From the NCBI GenBank assembly GCA_964520985.1, contig CAZFPB010000001.1, forward strand, positions 806,001-870,000: a stretch of 64,000 bases of DNA. Direction: 5' to 3'. Every line of letters starts with the position of its first letter. Position 1 is the stretch's first letter. The notes beneath the pieces are model-generated. The model was not told the origin of the DNA. It ran no database searches and worked only from the letters and a program-made list of their open reading frames with translations. This DNA is from CAYSGL01 sp964520985 (GTDB taxonomy: Bacteria > Pseudomonadota > Alphaproteobacteria > Micavibrionales > Micavibrionaceae). Position numbers and translations under genes: made by a program. Positions 25,634 to 34,962 of the stretch are shown piece by piece.

Positions 25634-26490
25634 AGACCGTACCGCGACCAGTAGGTTTTGGCATCCACGCTATCCAGCGCGTCCATCAGGATGTCCGCTT
25701 TCGCATCGCCGACGATCGGCAGGAGGGAGAGCAGCGATTTGCGCTCAACGGCAATATCGATGAAACGGGTTTCTTCACCAAGCTTTTCTTTCAGGATGGT
25801 TTCCAGCATGCCAAGGCCATCGATAAGGCCCAGATCTACTGCCTGCCTGCCGGTCCAGAACGCGCCTTCCATGAGCGTATCCTCTTCTTCAGTCAGGCGG
25901 TCGGCGCGGCGGTATTTGACCCAGGCTTTGAAATCGTCATGCATGATGCGCTGAATATCTTTCAGGCGCGCAATATCTTCAGATTTTTCAGGCTTGAACG
26001 GATCAAGAAAGCTTTTGTCTTTGCCGGACGTATAGACGCGGCGCTTGATATCGTAGCGTTTGATCAGCTCTTCAAAACCGAAACCGGCAGATATGACGCC
26101 AATCGATCCGACGATCGACGTGCCCTGCGCATAGATTTCATCACCGATGCAAGCCAACCAGTATCCACCCGAAGCGGCCACATCTTCGATGAAAGTGTAA
26201 ACGGGAATTTCTTTTTCCACGCTGAGAGCGCGCATGTAATCGGCAATAAGGGCGCATTGCGCGGGCGCGCCGCCCGGCGAGTTGATGACCAGCGCCACGG
26301 CGCTGAGACCCGGCGTTGCGAACGCCTTTTCAATCGGCTTTTTAAATTTTTCAAAGTTGATGCCCGCGCGGCGCACTTGCGAAAAATCGGCGATGATGCC
26401 GGCCATCCGCAGAACGGCTACTTTAGGTTTGGCTTCGACCTGATCGCGAATGAACGGCAGGTCACAGATAAAGTCTTTGAGTTTTTGCAT
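25630..26490 (-). CDS. S49-family serine peptidase (SohB/SppA-like)
   Basis: A 286-residue single-domain S49 peptidase. The catalytic Ser lies in DVAASGGYWLAC; the likely general-base Lys is in YTSGKDKSFLDPF. VINSPGG and SIVGSIGVI are family-typical. No signal anchor is obvious at the N-terminus, so it may be cytoplasmic or peripherally bound, unlike the membrane-anchored SppA at 3829. It lies between the methyltransferase gene (nine-base gap upstream) and the GNAT gene (four-base overlap downstream), giving a three-gene unit. Confidence 0.88.
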   Translation of the reverse strand: MQKLKDFICDLPFIRDQVEAKPKVAVLRMAGIIADFSQVRRAGINFEKFKKPIEKAFATPGLSAVALVINSPGGAPAQCALIADYMRALSVEKEIPVYTFIEDVAASGGYWLACIGDEIYAQGTSIVGSIGVISAGFGFEELIKRYDIKRRVYTSGKDKSFLDPFKPEKSEDIARLKDIQRIMHDDFKAWVKYRRADRLTEEEDTLMEGAFWTGRQAVDLGLIDGLGMLETILKEKLGEETRFIDIAVERKSLLSLLPIVGDAKADILMDALDSVDAKTYWSRYGL

Positions 26491-26499
26491 ATGCCTATC

Positions 26500-27234
26500 C
26501 TAAACGATCGGCTGCATGTCCCGCAAGATGGCATCGGCTGCCCGGGTATATCCGCCATCGGCTTCATGCAGGATCACCCCGGCATGCAGGATGGCGGGCG
26601 ATTTGCGGTCTTTTATAGCGCGGACAATCACGCGCTTGGCGTTCTCCCCCAGCCGCGGCCAGAGCGGGATAATCTCCACCGCGCCGAAACGATGCTTTAA
26701 CCCCAGGATGATTTTATCGACCTTGTCCGCCCGGTGGATGATGGTGAGCGAACCGCCAGACTTTAAGGACCGAAATCCTGTCTCCAGCCAGTCATCGAGC
26801 GATAAATCTTCCTCATGGTGGCCATGCGCGATGGCTTTTCGCTGTGAGGGAGACGCCGTGTGCGTACCTGTTTCCATGTAAGGTGGATTGCAGATGACAT
26901 GATCATAGCGCGTTTCAGCATGTGTGAAGTCGCGAATATCTCCGGCGATGAAGGTCGTGCGCTCCTGCATGTGATTTATATCCGCATTCTGGCGCGCCAG
27001 ATCGATATGATCGACCTGAATATCGAGGCCGGTCAGCACCGCCCCTTCAATACGGCACAGCACGGACAGACCGGCGCCGCCAACACCGCATCCCATATCG
27101 AGAATGTGCGTACCCGCCTTGGCGGGACAAGCAGCCGCCAGCATCACGGAGTCCAAAGATGTGCGAAACCCATCGGTCGGCTGCAATAACCGCAACCGTT
27201 TGTTCAATACATGAATTTCAACCGAATCCGTCAT
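26500..27234 (-). CDS. Class I SAM-dependent methyltransferase (TrmN6/YfiC-like)
   Basis: A 244-residue N6-adenine-type methyltransferase. The SAM site is LDMGCGVGGAGLSVL, the acidic loop LDIQVDHID, and the catalytic motif NPPYME, characteristic of enzymes methylating exocyclic amines. The organisation fits the family that methylates A37 of tRNA-Val (YfiC/TrmN6). The start is ATG 27234 with GGA eight bases upstream. It is divergent from the polyprenyl synthase gene. Confidence 0.83.
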   Translation of the reverse strand: MTDSVEIHVLNKRLRLLQPTDGFRTSLDSVMLAAACPAKAGTHILDMGCGVGGAGLSVLCRIEGAVLTGLDIQVDHIDLARQNADINHMQERTTFIAGDIRDFTHAETRYDHVICNPPYMETGTHTASPSQRKAIAHGHHEEDLSLDDWLETGFRSLKSGGSLTIIHRADKVDKIILGLKHRFGAVEIIPLWPRLGENAKRVIVRAIKDRKSPAILHAGVILHEADGGYTRAADAILRDMQPIV

Positions 27235-27281
27235 CACGTTTTTCCTTGCCCCTGTGGGGGCACTGGTTTAAGTCACTTTAT

Positions 27282-28292
27282 ATGACAGCCTCTTCCGCAA
27301 AGAAAGCCGCAAATCCAAGCCCGCTGGACCAGCTGGGTTTTCTGCTGGCCGAGGATATGAACGCCGTCAATGCCATGATTATCGCGCGCATGAACAGCCG
27401 GGTGCCGATGATACCCCAACTGGCAGGCTATCTGATCGCCGCAGGCGGTAAACGCATTCGCCCGCTGATGACCCTTGCTGCGACAGCCATTCAAGGCGGC
27501 GATATGATCCGTGCGCATCGTCTCGCAACCGCAGTCGAATTTATTCACTCTGCCACCCTGCTCCACGATGATGTTGTGGACGATAGTGAAGAGCGCCGCG
27601 GCCAGCAATCGGCCAACGCCGTTTTCGGCAACGAGGCCAGCGTACTGGTCGGAGACTTTCTATTTTCGCGTGCCTTCCAGTTGATGACTGAAGACGGCTC
27701 GCTGGATGTGTTGAAAATTCTCTCGGACGCATCGGCCGTGATTGCGGAAGGTGAAATCTTGCAATTATCCCTGCAAGGCAACATTGATGCTTCGATGCAG
27801 GATTATCTGGATGTGATCCACGGCAAGACGGCCGCCCTGTTTGCTGCCGCCTGTGAAGTGGGTCCAGTTGTTGCCGGCACCTCGGAAGAACAGCGCCGCG
27901 CAATGTACGAGTACGGCCTCAACCTTGGCATGGCGTTTCAGATTATCGATGACATTCTTGATTATGCGGCCGATCAAACTGTACTGGGAAAAACCATCGG
28001 AGATGATTTCCGCGAAGGAAAAATGAGCGCGCCGGTTATCATGGCTCTGCAAAAAGCCAACACAGACGAAAAACAATTCTGGGAGCGCACGATTGCACAA
28101 AGAAACCAGCGGCCGGACGATTTCAACCACGCGCTGTCTTTATGTCGTCAGCACCTTATTTTTGAAGATGGCATGGCGCTGGCTATTTCCTACGGTGACA
28201 AGGCCAAGCAAGCTTTGTCCCTCGCGCCAACTTCGCCTGTGCGCGACGCATTGAGCGCGCTCGTAGATTTTACGCTGCAGCGCGACTATTAA
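27282..28292 (+). CDS. All-trans polyprenyl diphosphate synthase
   Basis: A 336-residue prenyltransferase that extends an allylic diphosphate with isopentenyl diphosphate, probably making the octa- or decaprenyl tail of ubiquinone. The first Asp-rich motif is LLHDDVVDDSEERRG, the second FQIIDDILDY, and the substrate-binding GGKRIRPL is upstream. The start at ATG 27282 fits the family; the longer frame overlaps the divergent gene. It uses products of the MEP pathway begun by dxs. Chain length cannot be judged by eye. Confidence 0.92.
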   Translation: MTASSAKKAANPSPLDQLGFLLAEDMNAVNAMIIARMNSRVPMIPQLAGYLIAAGGKRIRPLMTLAATAIQGGDMIRAHRLATAVEFIHSATLLHDDVVDDSEERRGQQSANAVFGNEASVLVGDFLFSRAFQLMTEDGSLDVLKILSDASAVIAEGEILQLSLQGNIDASMQDYLDVIHGKTAALFAAACEVGPVVAGTSEEQRRAMYEYGLNLGMAFQIIDDILDYAADQTVLGKTIGDDFREGKMSAPVIMALQKANTDEKQFWERTIAQRNQRPDDFNHALSLCRQHLIFEDGMALAISYGDKAKQALSLAPTSPVRDALSALVDFTLQRDY

Positions 28293-28300
28293 ATCAAGTA

Positions 28301-29590
28301 TCAGCTGAAAGTATGATGAAGATGGGTAATATTGCCGATCTGCGCTTCATACTGCTTTACGACCGCTGCCGTACGAGAATCAATAACGGCAAAATCCGAA
28401 GCCTTGCCCGCCGCCACGAAATAGGGGGAATCTTCTACCGCCGTTATACCTCGCACCTCTCTTAATCCTGTCTGCGCGCGGTTTAGTGATTTCACTGCAT
28501 GCGTTGATGCATCGATAATCATGATGCCATCGGTATTGGGATAAGAGATGCCGATTGCATCCGATGTCGCGTTGTAACAGATTGACTGGGCGCGACGATG
28601 ATGTTGCGGGTTGTCTGTGATACGCGTGAATTCACTGGCTCCATAAGGCAGCACAAGGTTTGGTAGCGGCAAACCTAATTGTCTGGATTGAATATCAAAC
28701 TTGCTCGGACGAATATGTTTGATGATATCGATATATTGGTCTTTTAATTCCGGTTGGCTCTTCATGAAAAAGTCTTTCAACACTTTTTCCCAGTGCCCGG
28801 CCGTACGGTTTGGAATGTCATCATCGTTGAATTGCTGATTACCAATGGCAAAGAGCTGTTTGTCTTTGCTCATGACCAGATGCGCGATGATGGCATCACC
28901 ATACGCCTGAATGGTTTGCTTGGGCTTCAAGGTTTCGCGATCATACAGGACAAGATAGCTGTATCGACCGTCCGGCTGGAGGCTGAGTGCATTAGGAATT
29001 TCGGCGTCCGTGCGCGTATTGTAGGCGCACAAAGCGATCGTATCCTCATCAAGGAAACACAGATCGTGCCCCCCATAAGATCCGCTAGGAATGGTTTCCG
29101 TCACGTCCAGCGTTTTGGGGTCCATCAAAACGAAATAACCTTTGGAATAATCGGCCCGGTCATACACGGTTATAATGATGCGGCTATATTTTTCATCATG
29201 AAGCGCGTGGCCCGAATAAGCCATCTTCTCCCCCAGATCGACACGCCTACCGATTTTATCGTGCTCATTTCCGATCCAGAGCGGTTCCGCGTTGCGGGGG
29301 AGCGCGATATACTGATCGCCTATTTTTATCGCATCGTGCGGCCGGACCATATCAAAGCCCATTTTGGTGAGCTTGCCCGTTTCCAGATTAAAGTTAAAAA
29401 CGCGCGACCGGCCGGGACGGTCTTCGTTGATCGCAGACGCAAGAACACTGCCTTTTAATTCGGGAGGGGTCGGGGCATGGAGAAAGGGAAGCTTTGGCGC
29501 CTGGACGGCAGCAAGCGCAGGGCGGGCAGCAGAACCCGCCACCGCTAATGCCATCAGGATCAGGAAATCGCGTCTGTGCAAATCGCTCAT
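28301..29590 (-). CDS. Tat-exported DUF1513 protein
   Basis: A 429-residue protein with a twin-arginine signal (RRDFL at 6-10, then a hydrophobic run ending in ALA). The rest resembles the DUF1513 family, predicted beta-propellers: NFNLETGKLTKMGFD, RPHDAIKIG, GGHDLCFLDEDT and AYGDAIIAHL. DUF1513 genes often sit with iron-uptake (EfeO/EfeM-like) genes in other bacteria, but no such neighbours are visible here. It converges with the polyprenyl synthase gene with an eight-base gap. Function unknown. Confidence 0.8.
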   Translation of the reverse strand: MSDLHRRDFLILMALAVAGSAARPALAAVQAPKLPFLHAPTPPELKGSVLASAINEDRPGRSRVFNFNLETGKLTKMGFDMVRPHDAIKIGDQYIALPRNAEPLWIGNEHDKIGRRVDLGEKMAYSGHALHDEKYSRIIITVYDRADYSKGYFVLMDPKTLDVTETIPSGSYGGHDLCFLDEDTIALCAYNTRTDAEIPNALSLQPDGRYSYLVLYDRETLKPKQTIQAYGDAIIAHLVMSKDKQLFAIGNQQFNDDDIPNRTAGHWEKVLKDFFMKSQPELKDQYIDIIKHIRPSKFDIQSRQLGLPLPNLVLPYGASEFTRITDNPQHHRRAQSICYNATSDAIGISYPNTDGIMIIDASTHAVKSLNRAQTGLREVRGITAVEDSPYFVAAGKASDFAVIDSRTAAVVKQYEAQIGNITHLHHTFS

Positions 29591-29682
29591 GTTACAAAAA
29601 TTATACGTTGATTTGCTTTAACGAACAATAAAGGGCCCAGAACGAGCCAGATCCCAACAGACAAGATTATTGAAAGAGAAAA

Positions 29683-29759
29683 TGGCGCGCCCGGAAGAAT
29701 TCGAATCTCCAACCTCCTGATTCGTAGTCAGGTGCTCTATCCAATTGAGCTACGGGCGC
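29683..29759 (-). tRNA. tRNA-Arg (anticodon ACG)
   Basis: A 77-nt cloverleaf on the minus strand. The acceptor GCGCCCG pairs with CGGGCGC, followed by discriminator G and an encoded CCA. The D arm contains AGCTCAATTGGATAGAGC, the anticodon loop CTACGAA gives ACG, and the T loop is TTCGAAT. A34 is expected to become inosine to read CGU/CGC/CGA. Confidence 0.97.
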
Positions 29760-29982
29760 AGTCTCGCGTAAAAGCGTGTGACGTTATAACCAGCTTACCT
29801 GCCCCTTGCAAGCTCAAAACGAGCCAAAAACGCCCCCGCTTTCTATTCCCCGCTTTTTATTCGCTTAATGGCTGTTTTCCTTGACAGTTTTGCTTATTTC
29901 AGGTGTTTTCATAGCTGGATTTTATTTAGTGGCATGTTCTTATGGATTTGCCGGACCGCTTTTCAACCTGATAGAGTGAACC

Positions 29983-31182
29983 ATGACATATCGCTCCCTG
30001 CTCTTTTTCGCTGCCGCTTCCGCGGTACTTGTTTCTTCTGCACCTGCTTCAGCCGCCGATAATATGCGCGTTAACAAACGCCCCGCCCTTGTGATCACCA
30101 ATGATCCGATGCCGGGTGTCAGCTCCTCTTCCAGCTCGATGATGCAATCGCCCGTACGTATGGCAGCGCCCGCGAGCATTACCCCCGCAGCCCGCCCGTA
30201 TCGCACCGAAGAAATCACCGCCGCGCAGTTGACCGGCAGCGCGTATCATGATGGCGCCAATACACTGGTCGGCCGCAAGATCGATGGCATGATGAGTGAC
30301 CTTGGCGCGTTGCAAAGCCGCGTCGCGGGCCTTGATGGTAACCTGACAGAAATTGAACGCCGCAATGATGGCCAATCGGCTGAATACTACGCCGCGATCG
30401 CGACGATCAGTACACAGTTGCAGGCTGGCACGACGCCAGGTAACCCGCGCCTCGTGCAACGCCTGTCAACCGCTCAGGGCGTTCTCGATACACTGGGGCA
30501 GAATATTGCCGACCTGAACGGCCTGGCCGTTCAGATTGCTGATGCCGCCTCACAAGCCGCCTTCCTGATGCAATCGACCCAAACAACCTACAGCCTGTCC
30601 GGCGCGGTGGAAGAAGATCACCAGAAACTTTCGGGCCTGGAAGAAAAGATCGACGAAGAGATCGCGAAAATCGACCGTCTGCTGAACAACGTGAACGATG
30701 ACATTACCCGCTCAGCCGCCTACCTGAGCACCGAGCGTTCGAACCTGCGCACCTTGTCCCTGGCCGTCAGCAATGGCGATCTTTATGGCCGTGCGCTGTC
30801 GAACCGCCCGTTTGCCGGTGCCGGTTCCGGCAGCAGCGAAGGTATGGTACAGCCAGCCAGCTTTGGCGGCATGGCGTCGGGCCCGCGCCCACTGGTCAAA
30901 ATCAAGTTCGATAAACCGGACGTTCAATTCGAGCAGCCTGTCTACATGGCCGTGAGCGATGCCATGCAGAAATATCCTGATGCGCGCTTTGAAATTGTTG
31001 CCGTTCATCCAACCGGCGGCAATGCCGCTCAGGTTGCGATTGAAAGCACCCGTGCGCGCCGCAATGCCGAAAACGTCCTGCGCTCTCTCACCCAAATGGG
31101 TCTGGACGGTAGCCGCATCGATGTGTCTTACGCTCCGAGCGATACGGCATCGACCAGCGAAGTGCATGTCAACATCCGCTAA
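29983..31182 (+). CDS. Periplasmic coiled-coil protein with OmpA-like C-terminus
   Basis: A 399-residue exported protein. The signal peptide is cut near ASAA (about residue 25). A Ser/Pro-rich segment is followed by long helices (LGALQSRVAGLDGNLTEIER and EEDHQKLSGLEEKIDEEIAK) that look like a coiled coil. The last 100 residues, with FEIVAVHPTGGN, STRARRNAENVLRSLTQMG and IDVSYAPSD, resemble an OmpA/MotB peptidoglycan-binding fold, though the canonical residues are not all clear. Its end overlaps the next gene by 17 bases, so the pair is an operon. Confidence 0.65.
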   Translation: MTYRSLLFFAAASAVLVSSAPASAADNMRVNKRPALVITNDPMPGVSSSSSSMMQSPVRMAAPASITPAARPYRTEEITAAQLTGSAYHDGANTLVGRKIDGMMSDLGALQSRVAGLDGNLTEIERRNDGQSAEYYAAIATISTQLQAGTTPGNPRLVQRLSTAQGVLDTLGQNIADLNGLAVQIADAASQAAFLMQSTQTTYSLSGAVEEDHQKLSGLEEKIDEEIAKIDRLLNNVNDDITRSAAYLSTERSNLRTLSLAVSNGDLYGRALSNRPFAGAGSGSSEGMVQPASFGGMASGPRPLVKIKFDKPDVQFEQPVYMAVSDAMQKYPDARFEIVAVHPTGGNAAQVAIESTRARRNAENVLRSLTQMGLDGSRIDVSYAPSDTASTSEVHVNIR

Positions 31183-31996
31183 GCGATTTCTGCCCGGACT
31201 TTTGATTACCGTCATCCTGCTGATCTGCGTCGGCCTGCTGGGCTTTATCCTTGGCCGTCAGAATGGCGCGGCAGTTACAGCAACAAATTCCGCCCTGGTT
31301 ACAATAGAAAAACCGCTTACGATTGATCAACCCTACCAAATCATTCAACCTTCCGTAGGCTTGTTACAAACTACCGTGCCCGTAACATTCAACCTTGTAG
31401 AGGGTAATGTTGCTTATTTCACTCAAATCGACCCCCGCTTTCAACCCGGCATGAGCCTCTTGCTGTACGATCAAAACGATGAGTGCGCGCCTAAAAAAGC
31501 AACCCTGTCCTCTATCAAAAACGATACGGCGACTGTGGAACTTCCTCCCTCGGGCCTGAGCGCCGTACGCGGAGATGTTATCGTACAAGATAATTTTATG
31601 GCGCGCCGCCTTCCGAACGCCGCTCGCGCCGGGGACCACTTTTGGAAGGCTGTCCCAACTCCCGAAGGTCACTACGTTATCGAAGTGGTGGAAATCGGGA
31701 CGGTGCAATCAAATTCCCAGTATTTCGACGCAAGCGGATATGTCCGTTCAGATGAGTTCGTCATTGCTAATCCCGATGAACTTTTAAGGCCCGGTGCGAC
31801 ATTGACCCAGGTCAGCCTGATTCAATCAGATGCACCGACTATCGATGCGCAAGAAGTGGCTTTGCAACGAGCTTCCGATGCCTATGTCGCAAAATTAATT
31901 GAGACAATTAACATGTCGCCACCTCCCCCTGATAAAATGCCGGATGGCATTTCCTGCGTGGCGCCGGCGGCAATACCTGCCGCGGAAATATATTGA
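31166..31996 (+). CDS. Membrane-anchored periplasmic protein, unknown
   Basis: The start is ATG 31166, giving MSTSAKRFLPG followed by a single membrane helix LLITVILLICVGLLGFILG. The remaining ~240 residues are probably periplasmic and beta-rich (VPVTFNLVEGNVAYF, GHYVIEVVEIGTVQ, LLRPGATLTQVSL) with a Pro-rich C-terminus. No family is recognised. It overlaps the OmpA-like gene by 17 bases, so the two products may form one envelope complex. A tRNA gene follows 27 bases later. Confidence 0.6.
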   Translation: MSTSAKRFLPGLLITVILLICVGLLGFILGRQNGAAVTATNSALVTIEKPLTIDQPYQIIQPSVGLLQTTVPVTFNLVEGNVAYFTQIDPRFQPGMSLLLYDQNDECAPKKATLSSIKNDTATVELPPSGLSAVRGDVIVQDNFMARRLPNAARAGDHFWKAVPTPEGHYVIEVVEIGTVQSNSQYFDASGYVRSDEFVIANPDELLRPGATLTQVSLIQSDAPTIDAQEVALQRASDAYVAKLIETINMSPPPPDKMPDGISCVAPAAIPAAEIY

Positions 31997-32023
31997 TCTT
32001 AGAGAGGTAACTTACGCATATCT

Positions 32024-32100
32024 GTTCCCGTAGCTCAGGTGGATAGAGCAGCAGTTTCCTAAATTGCGGGCCGCGTGTTCGAACCACGCCGGGAACACCA
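32024..32100 (+). tRNA. tRNA-Arg (anticodon CCT)
   Basis: A 77-nt cloverleaf. Acceptor GTTCCCG pairs with CGGGAAC, then discriminator A and an encoded CCA. The anticodon stem GCAGT/ATTGC encloses TTCCTAA, giving CCT, which reads AGG. The T loop is TTCGAAC. The next gene begins 26 bases later. Confidence 0.97.
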
Positions 32101-32126
32101 TTAAAAGAAAAGAAAAGAAAGCAACA

Positions 32127-33410
32127 ATGACGACCGAAATTCTGATTATCTTTTTACTGCTCCTGCTGAATGGTTTTTTCGCCATGTCAGAGATTGCCGT
32201 TGTTTCCTGCAGCAAACCCTTGCTGCGTCAGATGGCAAAAAAAGGAAACACCCGCGCCGTTCGCGCCTTGGCGCTGGCCGAAGATCCGGGCCGTTTCTTA
32301 TCGACAGTACAGGTGGGCATTACGCTTGTCGGAATTCTGGCGGGGGCGTATGGTGGTGCGACACTCGCTGAAAAGCTCACTCCTACTTTCAACGATATTG
32401 CTTTCATTAACCCGCACGGTGAAACCGTGGCCGTTATTCTGATCGTTAGCTTGATCACATACTTCTCTGTCGTGATTGGCGAACTGGTACCCAAGCAGTT
32501 TGCTCTGACCCGCCCGGAAAAAATTGCGATGCGTGTCGCTTACCCGATGTGGTTACTGTCCAAAGCCTGTACGCCCGTTGTGTGGGCGCTCGAAATGTCA
32601 GCCATTCTTTTGTTCAAAGTCCTCGGTTTGAAACAAAGCTCTGAAAATCAAGTGACTGAAGCCGAAGTCAAAGCCATCCTGCATGAAGGCGTTGCCAGCG
32701 GCGCGATTGAGCAATCCGAACATGAAATGCTCCAGCGCGTTATTCGCCTGGGCGACCGCGATGTAAAATCCATCATGACGCACCGCACGGATTTTATCGC
32801 GATCGACCTGAACGATAATCTCGATGTGATCCGCCAGAAGGTCCATGACGCAGGCCACTCACGCTATCCTGTGACAGATGGAGACAGCAACATTGTGGTC
32901 GGTATTATTCATGCCAAAGAACTACTGCACGGCGCTTTGTCTTCACCGAATTTAAACCTGCGCGATTATGTACGCGATGTGCAAGCCGTTCATGACAGCG
33001 TGTCCTGCCTTGATGTCATGGAGATGTTCAAGAAATTCGATATGCATCTGGCGCTTGTCGTCGATGAATATGGCAGCACCGAAGGGATTGTTACCGCCGC
33101 CGACATTCTGGAAGCGATTATTGGCATCATGCCGTCCAACTATGACGAAGACGATCAGGCGCTGATCATCAAACGTGCGGATGGGTCTTGGCTGGTGGAT
33201 GGCCTGACATCCATCGACGAAATTCACCTCTCTATCGGCCTCGAAGAAATTTCTTCAGAAGAGGATTTTGAAACGATTGCCGGGTTCCTGCTCCATGCGC
33301 TCGAGCGCCTGCCGCAGGAAGGCGACGTGCTGGAGCGGCACAATCACCGTTTTGAGGTCGTCGATATGGATGGTCGCCGGGTGGATAAGATCATCATCAA
33401 AAAGTTATAG
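32127..33410 (+). CDS. CNNM/HlyC-CorC-family membrane protein with CBS domains
   Basis: A 427-residue protein of the CorC/HlyC (CNNM-like) family, linked to magnesium or cobalt handling. The start ATG 32127 follows the tRNA; the longer frame would lie inside the tRNA and is rejected. The order is a DUF21 membrane domain with about four helices (ILIIFLLLLLNGFFAMSEIA; VILIVSLITYFSVVIGELVP), a CBS pair (VKSIMTHRTDFIAIDLND; LALVVDEYGSTEGIVTAADI) and a C-terminal CorC_HlyC domain. It ends before a terminator. Confidence 0.9.
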   Translation: MTTEILIIFLLLLLNGFFAMSEIAVVSCSKPLLRQMAKKGNTRAVRALALAEDPGRFLSTVQVGITLVGILAGAYGGATLAEKLTPTFNDIAFINPHGETVAVILIVSLITYFSVVIGELVPKQFALTRPEKIAMRVAYPMWLLSKACTPVVWALEMSAILLFKVLGLKQSSENQVTEAEVKAILHEGVASGAIEQSEHEMLQRVIRLGDRDVKSIMTHRTDFIAIDLNDNLDVIRQKVHDAGHSRYPVTDGDSNIVVGIIHAKELLHGALSSPNLNLRDYVRDVQAVHDSVSCLDVMEMFKKFDMHLALVVDEYGSTEGIVTAADILEAIIGIMPSNYDEDDQALIIKRADGSWLVDGLTSIDEIHLSIGLEEISSEEDFETIAGFLLHALERLPQEGDVLERHNHRFEVVDMDGRRVDKIIIKKL

Positions 33411-33420
33411 CCCAAAAGAT

Positions 33421-33446
33421 AAAAGCCCCCGCAAGCGGAGGCTTTT
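33421..33446 (+). terminator. Rho-independent terminator after the CorC-like gene
   Basis: AAAAGCCCCCGC pairs with GCGGAGGCTTTT (one mismatch, tight loop), with T-rich sequence at the 3' side. It begins 11 bases after the stop codon. Confidence 0.75.
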
Positions 33447-33580
33447 ACTGTGTGTGGGGAATATTACTCTATTAACGCCGTTTAACTCTTCTTATTGTTG
33501 AGGTCACCTTCGCAAATGACGCCCTGTGAGTCAACATAACTTTTGAAAAAAATATGATTTACTTGTGTAAATAATAACTT

Positions 33581-34063
33581 TTATGATTTTTTGTTTGTTT
33601 TCAAGAGATTACGGGAGCTGATGAGCCCCTCTATCCCCTGCTCAATCAGCGTATAGACCTGCTCGAAGCCTTCCAGACCGCCATAATATGGATCAGGCAC
33701 ATCGAATCCCTTCTCAGCGGATAATCCCGATTCTTCAAGAAACAGCCGGATTTTGTTTTTATGAGAGACCGGGCAATCGCGCAGTAACCGGCCTAGATGG
33801 CCTCGGTCCATGGCCAGGATCAGGTCAAAATCGGCATAGTCTGCTTCGGCGACCTGACGCGCCCGCTGCATCGCCATATCAACCCCTTTATACGCCGCCA
33901 TCTGAACCGTGCGGGGATCAGGCGGATCGCCGATATGATAGCCGTGTGTGCCGGCTGATTGCGTTTCAACAGCCAAGCCCAGCGCCGCCGCGCGTGCCCG
34001 CAAGATGGCTTCGGCCGTGGGCGAGCGGCAGATATTCCCAGTACAGACGAAGAGGATCTTCAT
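33581..34063 (-). CDS. Low-molecular-weight protein-tyrosine phosphatase
   Basis: A 160-residue phosphatase with the P-loop VCTGNICRSPTAEA (Cys7 nucleophile, Arg13) at the N-terminus and the acid loop VPDPYYGG near residue 125 holding the general acid Asp. In Gram-negatives such enzymes often oppose tyrosine kinases in polysaccharide export, but no kinase gene is nearby. It is divergent from olsB with a 68-bp gap. Confidence 0.93.
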   Translation of the reverse strand: MKILFVCTGNICRSPTAEAILRARAAALGLAVETQSAGTHGYHIGDPPDPRTVQMAAYKGVDMAMQRARQVAEADYADFDLILAMDRGHLGRLLRDCPVSHKNKIRLFLEESGLSAEKGFDVPDPYYGGLEGFEQVYTLIEQGIEGLISSRNLLKTNKKS

Positions 34064-34131
34064 GTTTCTTTCCTTGACCCGGCAGGGCGAATGCTTAGGA
34101 TAAGGCCGATCAAGAGTAGATGACCTAATAT

Positions 34132-34959
34132 ATGAACGATCAGCAAGATACGATAATTGTCCGCCTCACGGAAGACACATCCGAAATCGAGGCGTCCCAG
34201 CGTCTGCGGTACAAGGTTTTCTATGAAGAATTCGGGGCCGTCCCGACAGCCGAGATGGCGCGTGAAAAACGCGACATGGATGCGTATGACGCTTTTACCG
34301 ATCACCTGATCGTTCTCGACACCTCTCGCACAGATGAGCAGATTGTCGGCACCTACCGCCTTTTACGCCGAGAGATTGCCGAAACACACGGACATTTTTA
34401 TACTTCCGATGAATATGATATCGGCGCGCTCCTGCAATCAGGCGCCACTTTGCTCGAGCTGGGTCGCTCTTGCGTGCTGGCTCCTTATCGCACCCGCCCT
34501 GTCTTGCAAAAACTCTGGGAAGGGATCGCCCATTATGTGGCTGACCACGACATCAGCCTGATGTTCGGCTGTGCCAGCCTGCATGGAACAGACATTGGCG
34601 ACCTGCAAGATCAGCTTTCCTACCTCTATCACTTTCATCTCGCCAAGCCGGATCTGTGCCCACGCGCGGTTGAAGGCCGATATGTCGATATGAATATCAA
34701 GCCAAAGGAATCGCTGGACGCGAAACGCGTCTTTGCCTCGCTCCCGCCTCTGATCAAAGGCTATTTGCGTCTTGGTGCGATGATCGGCGATGGCGCGGTG
34801 ATCGATACGCAATTCAATACAACCGATGTCTGCATTGTCATGCCGACCCATCAGGTTACAGCCAAGTACGTCAATCATTACAGCCGCAAGACCCAAAAAC
34901 ACATTCCGACCGATAGCGATTTTGCCAAGAAATCCATCGCGGCGGAAAGCGTTGCTTAA
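34132..34959 (+). CDS. olsB: L-ornithine N-acyltransferase (OlsB-like)
   Basis: Transfers a 3-hydroxyacyl group from ACP to ornithine, giving lyso-ornithine lipid. The 275 residues have the autoinducer-synthase-like GNAT fold: RLRYKVFYEEFGA, DHLIVLDT, IVGTYRLL, LELGRSCVLAPYR and FGCASLHGTD, all typical of OlsB. It is followed three bases later by an acyltransferase gene, the usual olsB-olsA arrangement, which strongly supports the call over a quorum-signal synthase. Confidence 0.88.
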   Translation: MNDQQDTIIVRLTEDTSEIEASQRLRYKVFYEEFGAVPTAEMAREKRDMDAYDAFTDHLIVLDTSRTDEQIVGTYRLLRREIAETHGHFYTSDEYDIGALLQSGATLLELGRSCVLAPYRTRPVLQKLWEGIAHYVADHDISLMFGCASLHGTDIGDLQDQLSYLYHFHLAKPDLCPRAVEGRYVDMNIKPKESLDAKRVFASLPPLIKGYLRLGAMIGDGAVIDTQFNTTDVCIVMPTHQVTAKYVNHYSRKTQKHIPTDSDFAKKSIAAESVA

Positions 34960-34962
34960 ACA

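Noticed and set aside
30959..31165. Upstream extension of the anchored periplasmic protein
   Set aside because: It overlaps the OmpA-like coding region in another frame and would bury the membrane anchor; ATG 31166 gives a clean anchor.
32064..32126. Upstream extension of the CorC-like gene
   Set aside because: It would begin inside the tRNA-Arg(CCT) gene; the ATG at 32127 gives the normal family start.
34132..34959. Autoinducer (acyl-homoserine lactone) synthase
   Set aside because: The fold is shared, but the adjacent PlsC-type acyltransferase gives the olsB-olsA arrangement, and no LuxR-type regulator is beside it.
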